From Sphingobacterium spiritivorum (GTDB taxonomy: Bacteria > Bacteroidota > Bacteroidia > Sphingobacteriales > Sphingobacteriaceae), in assembly GCF_016724845.1 (NCBI RefSeq), contig NZ_CP068082.1:930001-994000 (forward strand): a stretch of DNA of 64,000 nt, read 5' to 3'. The notes below the pieces were generated by a model, which was not told the origin of the DNA, ran no database searches, and was given only the letters and a program-made list of their open reading frames with translations. This document shows, piece by piece, positions 1 to 8,327 of the stretch (the stretch's first letter is position 1; every line of letters starts with the position of its first letter). Position numbers and translations under genes: made by a program.

Positions 1-132
1 TACTTTGTCCTTGTTGGCCGTGTCCACTTCCCAATGGCAGATGCCCTCTGCCTTGTCCAAGTGCGGCTTTACAGATGCGATACAGCCGCCGCAATTGATG
101 TTCGTCTTGAATTGAAATTGTTTATTTTCCAT
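1..132 (-). CDS. Heavy-metal-associated (HMA) domain protein, copper chaperone-like, 3' end beyond the window
   Basis: The ATG is the reverse complement of 130-132 and the reading frame runs off the left edge. The 44 visible residues begin MENKQFQFKTNINCGGC. The CGGC sequence matches the CxxC copper-binding loop of the ferredoxin-like HMA fold. Such small proteins (about 70 residues) carry Cu(I) to P-type ATPases in the cytosol. It lies 99 bp downstream of copA on the same strand, and a 38-bp repeat that also precedes copA sits upstream of it, so the two are probably co-induced by copper. The fold is clear. The metal specificity is inferred from the neighbour. Confidence 0.8.
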   Translation of the reverse strand, partial: MENKQFQFKTNINCGGCIASVKPHLDKAEGICHWEVDTANKDKV

Positions 133-188
133 TGTTTACAAATTTTAGAGTTATCTGATAATGCAAATTTCCGTACTATTCAGTTAGT

Positions 189-226
189 TATTGTTGTGTA
201 ATTTCTTGTTTGATTTGTGAGATTTA
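189..226 (-). promoter_or_regulatory. 38-bp upstream repeat, copy 1 (HMA gene)
   Basis: This 38-bp stretch matches 2693-2730 at 31 of 38 positions by my count, in the same orientation. Each copy lies 50-60 bp upstream of a copper gene start on the minus strand (132 and 2643). Read on the minus strand the conserved parts are TAAATCT, ACAAATCAAA and CACAACA. Placement and conservation suggest a regulator-binding site or promoter element. No regulator has been tied to it. Confidence 0.5.
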
Positions 227-231
227 CTGTT

Positions 232-2643
232 TTATTTCTTCCACTTCAACCGCAGGCTGTTACTGACCACGCTCACGCTGCTCAATGCCATTGCCGCACC
301 CGCAATCATCGGGTTGAGCAGGAAGCCGTTAACAGGGTAAAGGATGCCTGCCGCTACCGGAATGCCGATTACGTTGTAGATAAACGCCCAGAACAGGTTT
401 TGCTTGATGGTGGCTACGGTCTGTTTGGACAAGCGTATTGCCTGCGGTATCTTGGTCAGGTCGGACGAAATGATGGTCATCTTGGCTACGTCCATTGCGA
501 TGTCGCTGCCTTTGCCCATTGCGATACTTACATCGGCTGTTGCCAATGCGGTGCTGTCGTTGATACCATCGCCCACCATTGCCACTACCTTTCCTTTACT
601 TTGCAGTTCTTTCACAAAGTCGGCTTTGTGCTGTGGCAAAACTTCGGCTTTGTAATGCTTGATGCCTGTCTGCTCCGCAATGGCTTTTGCAGTAGCTTCA
701 TTATCTCCGGTCAGCATATACAGGTCAATGCCCATTTCCTGCATTTCCCGGATAGCCCGCACCGATGTTTCCTTAATCTTATCGGCGATAGCGATTACAG
801 CAAGAGCCTTTTTGCTGTTTGCAAACCAGATAACGGTTTTAGACTGTTTGCCCCATTCTTCGGCCTGGTCTTGTAATTCGCCGGCAATGGCAATGTTGTT
901 TTCTGCCAATAGCTTTTTGTTGCCTACATAATAGGTTTCGTTGTCATGGTCTGCTTTTGCGCCTTTGCCCGTAATGCTGTCGAACATGGATAAAGAGGTG
1001 GTCGCTACATCGCCAAGATGCTTCACTACGGCTTCTGCCAATGGATGCTCGGATTGCTTTTCGATGCTCAAAAGGATTTCTTTTGCAGTGTCCTCATTGT
1101 TCAGCCATTTAATGCCCGTTACCTGTGGTCTTCCCTCGGTGATGGTTCCGGTTTTGTCCAAAACGATGGCATTTACTTTTTTGGCCAGTTCCAAACTTTC
1201 GGCATCCTTTATCAAAATGCCATTTTCAGCACCTTTACCAACGCCTACCATAATAGCGGTGGGTGTCGCTAAGCCTAAAGCACAGGGGCAGGCAATGACC
1301 AATACCGTAACGGCTGCCAACAGACCTTGAACAACCCCGTTTTCGCCTCCCAAAATCAACCATAGCGTAAATGTCAGGATGGCAATACCTATCACTGTGG
1401 GAACAAAGATGCCCGCAATCCTATCGACCAGTTTCTGTACGGGTGCTTTGCTTCCCTGTGCATCCTGCACCATTTTGATGATGTGGGCAAGCATGGTTTC
1501 TTTGCCCACTTTTACCGCCCTGAACCGGAAGCTGCCTTTTTGGTTAATCGTTCCTGCAAATACTTTTTCTTTTTCTTTTTTCAATACAGGTACAGGCTCA
1601 CCGCTTAACATGCTTTCGTCCACATACGAATTGCCCGATATGACCATGCCGTCTACCGCAATCTTTTCACCGGGCTTTACGAGTATCACATCGCCTGCGC
1701 TTACGTCTTCGATAGCGGTCTGCTTTTCCGTTCCGTCCGCCTGTACCACGATGACCGTTTTTGGCTGCAAGCCCATCAGCTTCTTAATGGCTGAAGAGGT
1801 GTTGCCTTTGGCTCTTTCTTCCAGCAGTTTTCCCAAGAGGATGAATGCGATAATAACGGCAGCCGCTTCAAAATATACGTGAGCATGCAGTCCCCGTTGA
1901 TGCCAAAAGTCGGCAAACAGCATATTGAAAACACTGAACAGGTAGGCAATACCTGTACTCAATGCCACCAGCGTATCCATATTGGCGGAACGGTGCTTTG
2001 CCTGCTTCCAAGCGTTTACAAAAAAATCCCTGCCCAACCATATTACAACGGGCGTGGAAAAGAGCCACATTATCGGGTCTGCATAGGGCATATCCATAAA
2101 GAACATTCCTATGATTACCACGGGCAGGGAAAGGATAATTGCCCAAATGGTCTTGTTTTTCAAGGTTCGGAATTTCTTTTCGTGGATGGCTTCGAGCGTT
2201 TCCTGCTGCTTGGTTTTGTCTTCAATCAATAGGTCGTAACCTACTCCCTGAACCGCTTTTTGCAGGGTGGAGGCATCGGTCATATTGGGCAGATATTCCA
2301 CGGTAAGATTGCCCGTTGCAAAGTTCACGGAAGCATTAACTACTCCCGGTTGGTATTTAACAATGCTTTCGGCACTGCCCGCACAGGATGCACAGGTCAT
2401 GCCCAATACCGGAAAAGCACTTTTAACCGTAGGAACTCCGTAACCTAAATCTTTAATTGCCTTAACAGCTTCGCCTACGGTTTCATTGCTATCTACTGTA
2501 ATCGCTGCCCTGCGGTTGTTCAGCTCTACTTTATGGGTTTCTACGCCTTTTACCTGTGCCAATCCCTTTTCAACGATTAATGCACAGTGTTCGCTTTCTA
2601 CATCCTCCAACGGTATGTATATATTTTCTCTGTTTGTCGCCAT
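232..2643 (-). CDS. copA: Copper-exporting P1B-type ATPase CopA
   Basis: A Cu(I) export ATPase of the inner membrane, 803 residues from the ATG at 2643. A start nine codons further upstream is possible, but the sequence beginning MATNRENIY fits better. The first HMA-like domain keeps only one Cys (SEHCALIVEKG) and is probably degenerate. The second, near residue 81, has the canonical GMTCASC loop. The catalytic core shows the CPC membrane motif (CPCALGLATP), the phosphorylation motif DKTGTITEG, TGDNEATA and the hinge GDGINDSTALA, where most homologues have DAPALA. CPC plus GMTCASC defines the P1B-1 copper/silver class. It is followed by an HMA chaperone-like gene on the same strand and preceded by a 38-bp repeat shared with that gene. 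Confidence 0.95.
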   Translation of the reverse strand: MATNRENIYIPLEDVESEHCALIVEKGLAQVKGVETHKVELNNRRAAITVDSNETVGEAVKAIKDLGYGVPTVKSAFPVLGMTCASCAGSAESIVKYQPGVVNASVNFATGNLTVEYLPNMTDASTLQKAVQGVGYDLLIEDKTKQQETLEAIHEKKFRTLKNKTIWAIILSLPVVIIGMFFMDMPYADPIMWLFSTPVVIWLGRDFFVNAWKQAKHRSANMDTLVALSTGIAYLFSVFNMLFADFWHQRGLHAHVYFEAAAVIIAFILLGKLLEERAKGNTSSAIKKLMGLQPKTVIVVQADGTEKQTAIEDVSAGDVILVKPGEKIAVDGMVISGNSYVDESMLSGEPVPVLKKEKEKVFAGTINQKGSFRFRAVKVGKETMLAHIIKMVQDAQGSKAPVQKLVDRIAGIFVPTVIGIAILTFTLWLILGGENGVVQGLLAAVTVLVIACPCALGLATPTAIMVGVGKGAENGILIKDAESLELAKKVNAIVLDKTGTITEGRPQVTGIKWLNNEDTAKEILLSIEKQSEHPLAEAVVKHLGDVATTSLSMFDSITGKGAKADHDNETYYVGNKKLLAENNIAIAGELQDQAEEWGKQSKTVIWFANSKKALAVIAIADKIKETSVRAIREMQEMGIDLYMLTGDNEATAKAIAEQTGIKHYKAEVLPQHKADFVKELQSKGKVVAMVGDGINDSTALATADVSIAMGKGSDIAMDVAKMTIISSDLTKIPQAIRLSKQTVATIKQNLFWAFIYNVIGIPVAAGILYPVNGFLLNPMIAGAAMALSSVSVVSNSLRLKWKK

Positions 2644-2692
2644 ATTTGCCTGCTTTAATTTACAATGCAAAATTGGCTATTATAATTATGGG

Positions 2693-2730
2693 TACTGTTG
2701 TGAAATTTTGGATTTGATTTGTAAGATTTA
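2693..2730 (-). promoter_or_regulatory. 38-bp upstream repeat, copy 2 (copA)
   Basis: Second copy of the element at 189-226, about 50 bp upstream of the copA start. The central six bases are the most divergent and the two flanking blocks are conserved, as expected for a binding site with two half-contacts. Function is inferred from position. Confidence 0.5.
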
Positions 2731-2808
2731 TTGAAATCCTGTATAGGTGAGCCACTTCATCAGATGGTTATCGCCATAAAGCCAGTTTTAGATGGTCTTT
2801 AAAACCAC

Positions 2809-2839
2809 AAAGCATTGCGAAAGATAATCGCAATGCTTT
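2809..2839 (-). terminator. Hairpin after the lipoprotein gene
   Basis: A perfect 12-bp stem, AAAGCATTGCGA paired with TCGCAATGCTTT, with a 7-base loop. It begins about 70 bp after the stop codon of the minus-strand lipoprotein gene. A loose T-rich stretch follows on the minus strand. It probably ends the TonB receptor-lipoprotein transcript before copA. Confidence 0.65.
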
Positions 2840-2907
2840 ATTGTTTGCTTAAAAAGCTGTGGTCTTAAAATACTGACGGATGCCCGGTCTTCTTCTTGGT
2901 GCGGGGT

Positions 2908-3471
2908 TTATTCAACTTTAGAATTAAATTGAATATCTACGTCAGTTGATGACTTAGGGTCATTAATCAAGTCCGTTTCAATCTTTCCTCCCTGTGGATA
3001 ATGGCGCAGCACAACCCTGACCGTACCAGTGGAAGCGGTCGTGGTTGTCCAAACGCTTTCCAGCCCTAACGTAACGTTGTTGTCATCCTTATCCAAATTT
3101 GTGATTTGTATATTTGATGTGGAAGATGGCACGTAATAAATACGGTGGTCTATATTTTCCTCACTTACTTCTTCGGTAATGTCTTCACCATTTACCTCGT
3201 CAAGAAAGGATACGCTGACATCATAGGACTTACCCGGTTGCAGTGCAATCTGGTCTATGACCGGGGCGTTTCCTCCGGCTCCGTCAGCATCTTTCCAAGC
3301 ATAAAGAAGTTCGTTCGTGGTTCCCTGTTCCTTAAAACGTAGCTGTACCGTAGTGATTACCTCGTTGTCGTTTTCTTCGGGGATAGGGTCATCGTCTTTG
3401 CTGCATGAGGTTGCGAATAGTACGATTGCCGCTACGGCAATCGAAGAAAAATGTTTGAATTTCTGTGTCAT
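2908..3471 (-). CDS. Secreted lipoprotein of unknown function, partner of the TonB receptor
   Basis: 187 residues. The N-terminus has Lys residues, a hydrophobic stretch and a lipobox (LFATSC) followed by SKDDDP. The acidic sequence after the Cys is the typical Bacteroidota lipoprotein export signal. The mature part is acidic and beta-rich, with no Cys after the lipid anchor. The gene starts 35 bp after the TonB receptor on the same strand and a hairpin follows it, so the two form a likely operon under the Fur-family regulator at 5924. Lipoproteins placed like this often act as surface accessory proteins for metal uptake. That role is inferred, and I do not recognise the family with certainty. 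Confidence 0.7.
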   Translation of the reverse strand: MTQKFKHFSSIAVAAIVLFATSCSKDDDPIPEENDNEVITTVQLRFKEQGTTNELLYAWKDADGAGGNAPVIDQIALQPGKSYDVSVSFLDEVNGEDITEEVSEENIDHRIYYVPSSTSNIQITNLDKDDNNVTLGLESVWTTTTASTGTVRVVLRHYPQGGKIETDLINDPKSSTDVDIQFNSKVE

Positions 3472-3506
3472 TGTTATATAAATTTAATTGTTGAAAAACG
3501 TGTTTG

Positions 3507-5831
3507 TCAGAAAACGTACTTTAATCTAACGGAGATGTTTCTGCCCATTTCGTCCGTAAAATACCTGAAGCTGTTCAGGTAGTTTCTGTACCGGGTATTG
3601 AACAGGTTGCTCACTGCAAGATTGATGTTCAGTGACCTGCCCAAGACACTGACCACTGTACCAGCGGATATATTTGTCAGGAGATAACCATCAGGGGGCA
3701 GCTTATAATCCTGCTGGCCGTGTATGTTTTCATCAGGTACTCTTGTCTGTTTTAAGACCAGCGGAATTTCCATCCCGATATAGGATTTTTGGAAAGACCT
3801 TATATCGGGCAGTTCGTAATTGAACCCCAATGAAAACCTGTCCGATGGCATGGAAATCAGCCAGTCGTTTATCGTTTTATTGTACGCCCTTAGCAAAGAT
3901 GCCTTTCCTATGATGTCCAGTTTCTGTACAGGCTTGTAATTGATTAATAAATCCGTTCCCGTGAGATAGGCATCAGCCTGTTGATAGACGAATTTGGGAA
4001 ATGCACCTGCAATGGTCAATACAGGCTCTCCCGGGCGGGGCTGTAAATAGATAAAGTTGTTGATGGAATTGTAGAATACAGACCAGTCTATATTTACCGA
4101 TTTTTCTTCATTGCTATATGAAAGCCCCAAGACCGTGTTTACAGCCTGCTCTATTTTCAGGTTTACGTCCCCAAGTTCATAGGTGGCAGTACCTTGATGT
4201 ATGCCGTCAATGAGCAGTTCGTTAACGTGGGGAGCCCTATTGGCAAGGCTGACCATTCCGTTTATCCTGATATGGTCTGAAAGATGGTAGATGGTATTGA
4301 ATGATGCCCCGATTGTTGAAAAATCAAAGTCATGCTCCACAGGCTGGTTATTGTAAGGGTATTGTACCGTACTGATTTGCTTAAAATCATACCTGATACC
4401 GCCCTGAAGCTCCCATTTGTTCTTCTTCCATTTTTCAATCCAGTATGCACCGTATGTTTGGGAATTGTAGGCAGGGATGAGATACCGACCTTTGTAGGTA
4501 TTGTCCTGCTGCATAGCGGATATGCCGATACTTCCGTTAAAGTTTTTGAATGTGGGATGCTCCCAAGAAATTTCTTCGGAAATCGTGCTGACATTCAAAG
4601 TCATTTGAGGCGTTGTAATTTCGCTGTTCCTGACTATATCAAATTCTTCCCTGTTGTTGAATTGTGCGGCAATCTGTATGTTCAGTTTCCCGGCTTTCTC
4701 TCCGGCAAATATCTCCGATTTTACCTTTAGCAAATCGTGTGTCACCCTTTGGTAAGGTCTGCCAATCTGAAAGCCTTTATAGCCCAAAAAGATGTCGTTG
4801 GGTCTGTCCGCATCAATCGCAGTCTGTAAGTCTGCCAAGTTCCCCATGTGTGAACCCTGAAATATGCCTACCTTGGTCTGAAAGTGGCTGTAAAAGGCTT
4901 CAATGGAATACTTGTCGGTCTTGTACCCGATCGTGAATGAAAAATTGTATTCGTTCAGGGAGGTGTTGTTCAGTATGTAGTCCGGCGTTTGGATATTGCC
5001 GCCCTGCTTAAAAGTTCCCTGTACACGGAAACTTAGTTGGGGTATGCTTTTGAGTTGCTGCTCTGCCATTGCAGATACCACAAACTGATTGTTATTGGTA
5101 AAGTAGCCCGTATTCAGTTCTCCCGAAAATCCGCTGTACCGCAGTGGTTTGGGGTTGACAAGGACAACACCGCCGATGGCATCCGAACCGTATTTCAGTT
5201 CATCCACACCTTTGATGACAGCAATATTGTCTGCAATGAAGGGGTCTATTTCGGGAGCGTGTTCGTTGCCCCATTGCTGCCCCTCCTGCCTCACACCGTT
5301 GTTTATGGTCAATAACCTGTTGCTGTGCAGGCCGTGAAAGATAGGTTTGGATATGGTCGTTCCGGTCTGCATGACGTTGATCCCGGGAAGCTGGCCAAGC
5401 ATATCCGCCAGCGGGAGACCGCTGCTCTTGCTTAGTTCCCCCTGTCTTAATTCTCTTAGAAGCCCGGTATTCTGCGCCTTATTGACCGTGGTGGTAATGA
5501 CCACCGGGTCAAGCATCGTGGAGTTTTCCTCTACAAAGATTTCAATGTGACGAGACGCTTCCAAAGAAATGTTTTGCGGCTCCGCCTCATGTCCCATATA
5601 GCTGGCCTTTATGAGATAGTTCCCTTTGCATAGTTTTTCAAACTTAAAATTTCCCGAACTATCGGAAACCGCCACATATTGGCCGTTGTTCAGGTTGATA
5701 TATACCCCGCTCAACGGGCTGCCCTTGTCAGAGCTTCCCACCTGACCGGATATGGTATAGTTGCATTTTTGGGCATAGCTGGTATGGATGTTTGCGACTA
5801 ATAGGATAAAAAGTAAAACAACTTTATTCAT
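3507..5831 (-). CDS. TonB-dependent outer-membrane receptor, ZnuD-like, probable zinc uptake
   Basis: 774 residues from the ATG at 5831, which opens a clean signal peptide (MNKVVLLFILLVANIHTSYA, then Q). The open frame extends further upstream but has no signal there. After the signal comes a carboxypeptidase-like regulatory domain (ISGQVGSSDKGSPLSGVYIN), then the plug (RLLTINNGVRQEGQQWGNEH, KYGSDAIGGVVLVNP), then a 22-strand-type barrel ending in the aromatic residues YVF. The HGLHSN and EGQQWGNEH plug motifs resemble zinc receptors of the ZnuD group. It is divergent from a Fur/Zur regulator, with two dyad sites between them, and is followed by a lipoprotein. Zinc as substrate is inferred. 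Another metal or metallophore is possible. Confidence 0.85.
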   Translation of the reverse strand: MNKVVLLFILLVANIHTSYAQKCNYTISGQVGSSDKGSPLSGVYINLNNGQYVAVSDSSGNFKFEKLCKGNYLIKASYMGHEAEPQNISLEASRHIEIFVEENSTMLDPVVITTTVNKAQNTGLLRELRQGELSKSSGLPLADMLGQLPGINVMQTGTTISKPIFHGLHSNRLLTINNGVRQEGQQWGNEHAPEIDPFIADNIAVIKGVDELKYGSDAIGGVVLVNPKPLRYSGFSGELNTGYFTNNNQFVVSAMAEQQLKSIPQLSFRVQGTFKQGGNIQTPDYILNNTSLNEYNFSFTIGYKTDKYSIEAFYSHFQTKVGIFQGSHMGNLADLQTAIDADRPNDIFLGYKGFQIGRPYQRVTHDLLKVKSEIFAGEKAGKLNIQIAAQFNNREEFDIVRNSEITTPQMTLNVSTISEEISWEHPTFKNFNGSIGISAMQQDNTYKGRYLIPAYNSQTYGAYWIEKWKKNKWELQGGIRYDFKQISTVQYPYNNQPVEHDFDFSTIGASFNTIYHLSDHIRINGMVSLANRAPHVNELLIDGIHQGTATYELGDVNLKIEQAVNTVLGLSYSNEEKSVNIDWSVFYNSINNFIYLQPRPGEPVLTIAGAFPKFVYQQADAYLTGTDLLINYKPVQKLDIIGKASLLRAYNKTINDWLISMPSDRFSLGFNYELPDIRSFQKSYIGMEIPLVLKQTRVPDENIHGQQDYKLPPDGYLLTNISAGTVVSVLGRSLNINLAVSNLFNTRYRNYLNSFRYFTDEMGRNISVRLKYVF

Positions 5832-5852
5832 AGAAAACGACAATCGCATTAA

Positions 5853-5906
5853 TGCAATGTTGTTGCAAAAATAAATTATTATCTTTGAAAACGCAACAAC
5901 ATTGCA
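5853..5906. promoter_or_regulatory. Paired dyad operators in the divergent TonB receptor/Fur-family promoter
   Basis: The 14-mer TGCAATGTTGTTGC (5853-5866) recurs in inverted orientation as GCAACAACATTGCA (5893-5906). Each copy is itself close to a dyad, TGCAA-N5-TTGCA. Between them lies TATCTTTG (5880-5887), a good match to the Bacteroidota -7 box TAnnTTTG, pointing toward the regulator gene. A further palindrome, GCATTAATGC, lies at 5846-5855. AT-rich dyads with GCAATGTT cores are typical of Fur/Zur boxes, so these probably mediate repression of both the receptor and the regulator. Confidence 0.7.
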
Positions 5907-5923
5907 ATTATTATATAATAAAA

Positions 5924-6301
5924 ATGAAACAAGTACGAAACACAGTCGCCAAAACAGCGATTTTGAACCTGCTCCACAAGTCGGATTTGGCATTGTCGCA
6001 CGCTGAAATCCAGTTGGCGTTGGATGGTCTGTGCGACAGGGTGACGATTTACAGGGTACTGGATAGGTTAATGGAAGAAGATTTAGTCCACAAAGTGGTA
6101 AACGTTGACGGGGGTGTAGGATATGCAAGTTGCCATAACTGTGAAGTAGTCCACAATCATAACCACTTGCATTTCAGTTGTCAAAAATGTAAATCGGTAA
6201 CTTGTATAGAGGATGTGCAACCGTTATTTAAGTTGCCTAAAGGATATAAAATAAGTGAAGTCAATTTTACGGTGTCAGGGCTTTGCCCGCAGTGTTCCTG
6301 A
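5924..6301 (+). CDS. Fur-family metalloregulator, probably Zur
   Basis: 125 residues from the ATG at 5924. An upstream in-frame ATG would run through the operator sites, so it is unlikely. It has an N-terminal winged helix with the family sequence CDRVTIYRVLDRLMEEDLVH, then a His-rich metal-binding part (HNCEVVHNHNHLHF). Two CxxC pairs (CQKC and CPQC) form the structural zinc site. Shorter than E. coli Fur but normal for Bacteroidota Fur/Zur proteins. Divergent from a ZnuD-like receptor, with paired dyads between the two genes, which favours zinc sensing. Fur or PerR-like activity cannot be excluded. Confidence 0.88.
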   Translation: MKQVRNTVAKTAILNLLHKSDLALSHAEIQLALDGLCDRVTIYRVLDRLMEEDLVHKVVNVDGGVGYASCHNCEVVHNHNHLHFSCQKCKSVTCIEDVQPLFKLPKGYKISEVNFTVSGLCPQCS

Positions 6302-6316
6302 ATAGCGTAGCCGTTC

Positions 6317-6880
6317 CTATACTTTATCCAACGGCTTTCTCTTATCTTCCCGGACTTGTTTGAAATAGCTCGGGGTAAGCCCCGTTACTTTCTTGAACTG
6401 GTTGCTCAAATAGGCTACGCTTGAATAGTTGAGGCGCATGGCAATCTCACTTAACGACAGTTCATCATACACCAGCAGTTCTTTTACCTTTTCCACCTTT
6501 TGGGCGATAAAGTATTTTTCAATAGTTGTACCCTCTACTTCTGAAAACAGATTGGACAAGTAATTGTAATCGTGGTGCAGTTTATCGCTCAATACATCGG
6601 AAAGGTTGGTTTTTACATCACTATCCTGATGATGTACCAGGTCAATGATAATGTTCTTTATCTTTTCTATTATCCTGCCTTTTTTATCATCAATTACTTC
6701 AAACCCCAATGGCTCTAAAGTCTTGACCAAAGCCTCTTTCTCCGTAGGTGTAATTTCTTTGGTAAGGGTAACTTCGCCCAGCTTTACATTTTTAGCATCT
6801 AAACCAAGTTTATCCAATTCGTTTTGCACCACCATAATACAGCGGTCGCATACCATATTTTTAATAAAGAGTGTATTCAT
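6317..6880 (-). CDS. AraC-family regulator with an HMA-like N-terminus
   Basis: 187 residues. Residues 1-60 resemble an HMA fold (MNTLFIKNMVCDRCIMVVQN) with a CxxC pair. The C-terminal third is an AraC DNA-binding domain: LSLSEIAMRLNYSSVAYLSN is the first helix-turn-helix, FKKVTGLTPSYFKQVRED the second. This architecture suggests a one-component cytosolic metal sensor, with metal bound by the CDRC loop and DNA bound by the C-terminus. It lies at the end of a group holding a TolC-like gene and a truncated cusA, and 3.7 kb from copA, so copper is the likely signal. Its target could be the 38-bp repeats upstream of copA and the HMA gene (inference). Confidence 0.85.
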   Translation of the reverse strand: MNTLFIKNMVCDRCIMVVQNELDKLGLDAKNVKLGEVTLTKEITPTEKEALVKTLEPLGFEVIDDKKGRIIEKIKNIIIDLVHHQDSDVKTNLSDVLSDKLHHDYNYLSNLFSEVEGTTIEKYFIAQKVEKVKELLVYDELSLSEIAMRLNYSSVAYLSNQFKKVTGLTPSYFKQVREDKRKPLDKV

Positions 6881-7018
6881 ATCTTACTAACTGCTATATT
6901 AAGCACAATAAACAAATTTACGATTTAAGTCGAACTACGCTCGTTGCTTCCTGTCTAAATCAAGTTATCTGATTGCATTGTCTGCATAGGCGCTTATAAT
7001 TTGGGTTTTTGTTAACCT

Positions 7019-7085
7019 GAAGCCTCGGCCCAGGCTTCTAATTTAGTTAATTGAAACCTTGCGAAAGTTGTATTCCGCAAGGTTT
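7019..7085 (-). terminator. Two hairpins downstream of the TolC-like gene
   Basis: The first hairpin met by minus-strand transcription pairs AAACCTTGCG (7054-7063) with CGCAAGGTTT (7076-7085). The second pairs GAAGCCT (7019-7025) with AGGCTTC (7032-7038). They lie 58-124 bp after the TolC-like stop codon at 7143 and upstream of the araC-type gene, and probably end the efflux transcript. No strong T-run follows, so termination may be partial. Confidence 0.5.
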
Positions 7086-7142
7086 TAAAACAGTGATACA
7101 TCTGCCTTTGCTAATGGCCTGCATTCACCCTACAATATTAAA

Positions 7143-8327
7143 TTATAGCAAATACTGGTACAGTTCGGCTATTGCATCGTTGTACTCTTTCTCCGCCTGC
7201 AAATAATTATTGGTAGCGGTATAAAAGTAACTTGCCTCCAAAAAATATTGGATAGTGGTTATCTCTCCGAATGATAACGCTTTATCCAATAGTTTAATAC
7301 TGTTGATACTGCTTAATACTTTCTCATATTCTGCTACCGTCTTTTGCAGGTTGATATACTTTTCATACAGTTGCTTCAAATGATAATAATGTTCGTTCTT
7401 GTGCCGTGCTACCTGTACTTCTGCCACCGATAATTCAGCCTGCTTTTGCTTCACCCGATTTTTGTTTTCCCACAAAGGAATGCTCACGCCTACTTTTGCA
7501 CCGTAAAACTGCTGCCCTAAAATACCCTGATAATGAAAACCCACTTCAAATTTTGGCAGGGTCAATGCCTTAGTAACTTCAATATCCTTTTGGGCTACTA
7601 CGGTCTGTTGTGTCAAATATTTTCTTACCGGGTCTTTGTATTCAATTGTTTCTTCCAATTCTTCAAATGCAGGAACGGGCTTATATTCAGGGTATATGGT
7701 ATCGTTAAAGACTATCTCTATACCGCCGTTAAGTTCCGTCAGTTTTTGATGAAGTTGGTTGATAGCGGAAATGTTCAACTGATAATCTTTATTAATCTCA
7801 ATCAATTGAAGTTTAGCCTTATTCACGTCCAGCACATTACCTTCGCCCTTATCCAGTTTGGTCTGAAAGTCGGTCAGGAACTTTTCGGTTTTTGTTTTCC
7901 GTTCTATAATTCTTTCCTGAAGTTTATTGCGGTATATCAGTTCAATGCAAATCTTTTTCGCTCCCAATAATATTTCCTGCCTGTTGGCTGTTAGCGAAAA
8001 ATCTACCTGCTTACTCTGCTCGCCAGCCAATGCTTTCTTTTTACTGTAAACCGTGGGAAAGTCGAAACGCTGCAAGACGTTAATGTCCGTTTGGTTGCCC
8101 GCAATGGCATAGGGTGAGCCACGCATAAAATCGTAGCTGGCCACAGGGTCGTACAGCGTATTGCCCGTATGGTACAATAACTTCTGCTCATCCCAATATT
8201 TGCTTTGGGTTTGCAGCGTTTTATTGTTCTTGGCAACATCAGACAAGACGGTTTCCAATCCTGACTGTGCCTGCAATTGTATGGTAAAAACGCACATACA
8301 GATTGCCGTTAAAAATTTTATGTTCAT
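7143..8327 (-). CDS. TolC-family outer-membrane efflux protein (CusC-like)
   Basis: 394 residues with an N-terminal signal peptide (MNIKFLTAICMCVFTIQLQA, then Q). The rest is mostly long amphipathic helices, as in TolC/CusC trimers, which form the outer-membrane exit duct of RND pumps. The start codon overlaps the stop codon of the truncated cusA by four bases (ATGA), so the two were translationally coupled. Because the RND gene upstream is decapitated, this protein may be poorly expressed or may serve the intact CusBA pump encoded at 36.8-43.7 kb. Metal specificity is inferred from the neighbour. Confidence 0.88.
   Translation of the reverse strand: MNIKFLTAICMCVFTIQLQAQSGLETVLSDVAKNNKTLQTQSKYWDEQKLLYHTGNTLYDPVASYDFMRGSPYAIAGNQTDINVLQRFDFPTVYSKKKALAGEQSKQVDFSLTANRQEILLGAKKICIELIYRNKLQERIIERKTKTEKFLTDFQTKLDKGEGNVLDVNKAKLQLIEINKDYQLNISAINQLHQKLTELNGGIEIVFNDTIYPEYKPVPAFEELEETIEYKDPVRKYLTQQTVVAQKDIEVTKALTLPKFEVGFHYQGILGQQFYGAKVGVSIPLWENKNRVKQKQAELSVAEVQVARHKNEHYYHLKQLYEKYINLQKTVAEYEKVLSSINSIKLLDKALSFGEITTIQYFLEASYFYTATNNYLQAEKEYNDAIAELYQYLL

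Noticed and set aside
217..876. Plus-strand open frame opposite copA
   Set aside because: Antisense shadow of the ATPase coding region with no family sequence.
5832..6128. Upstream extension of the first TonB receptor
   Set aside because: It would cross the operators and the Fur gene; the signal peptide begins at 5831.
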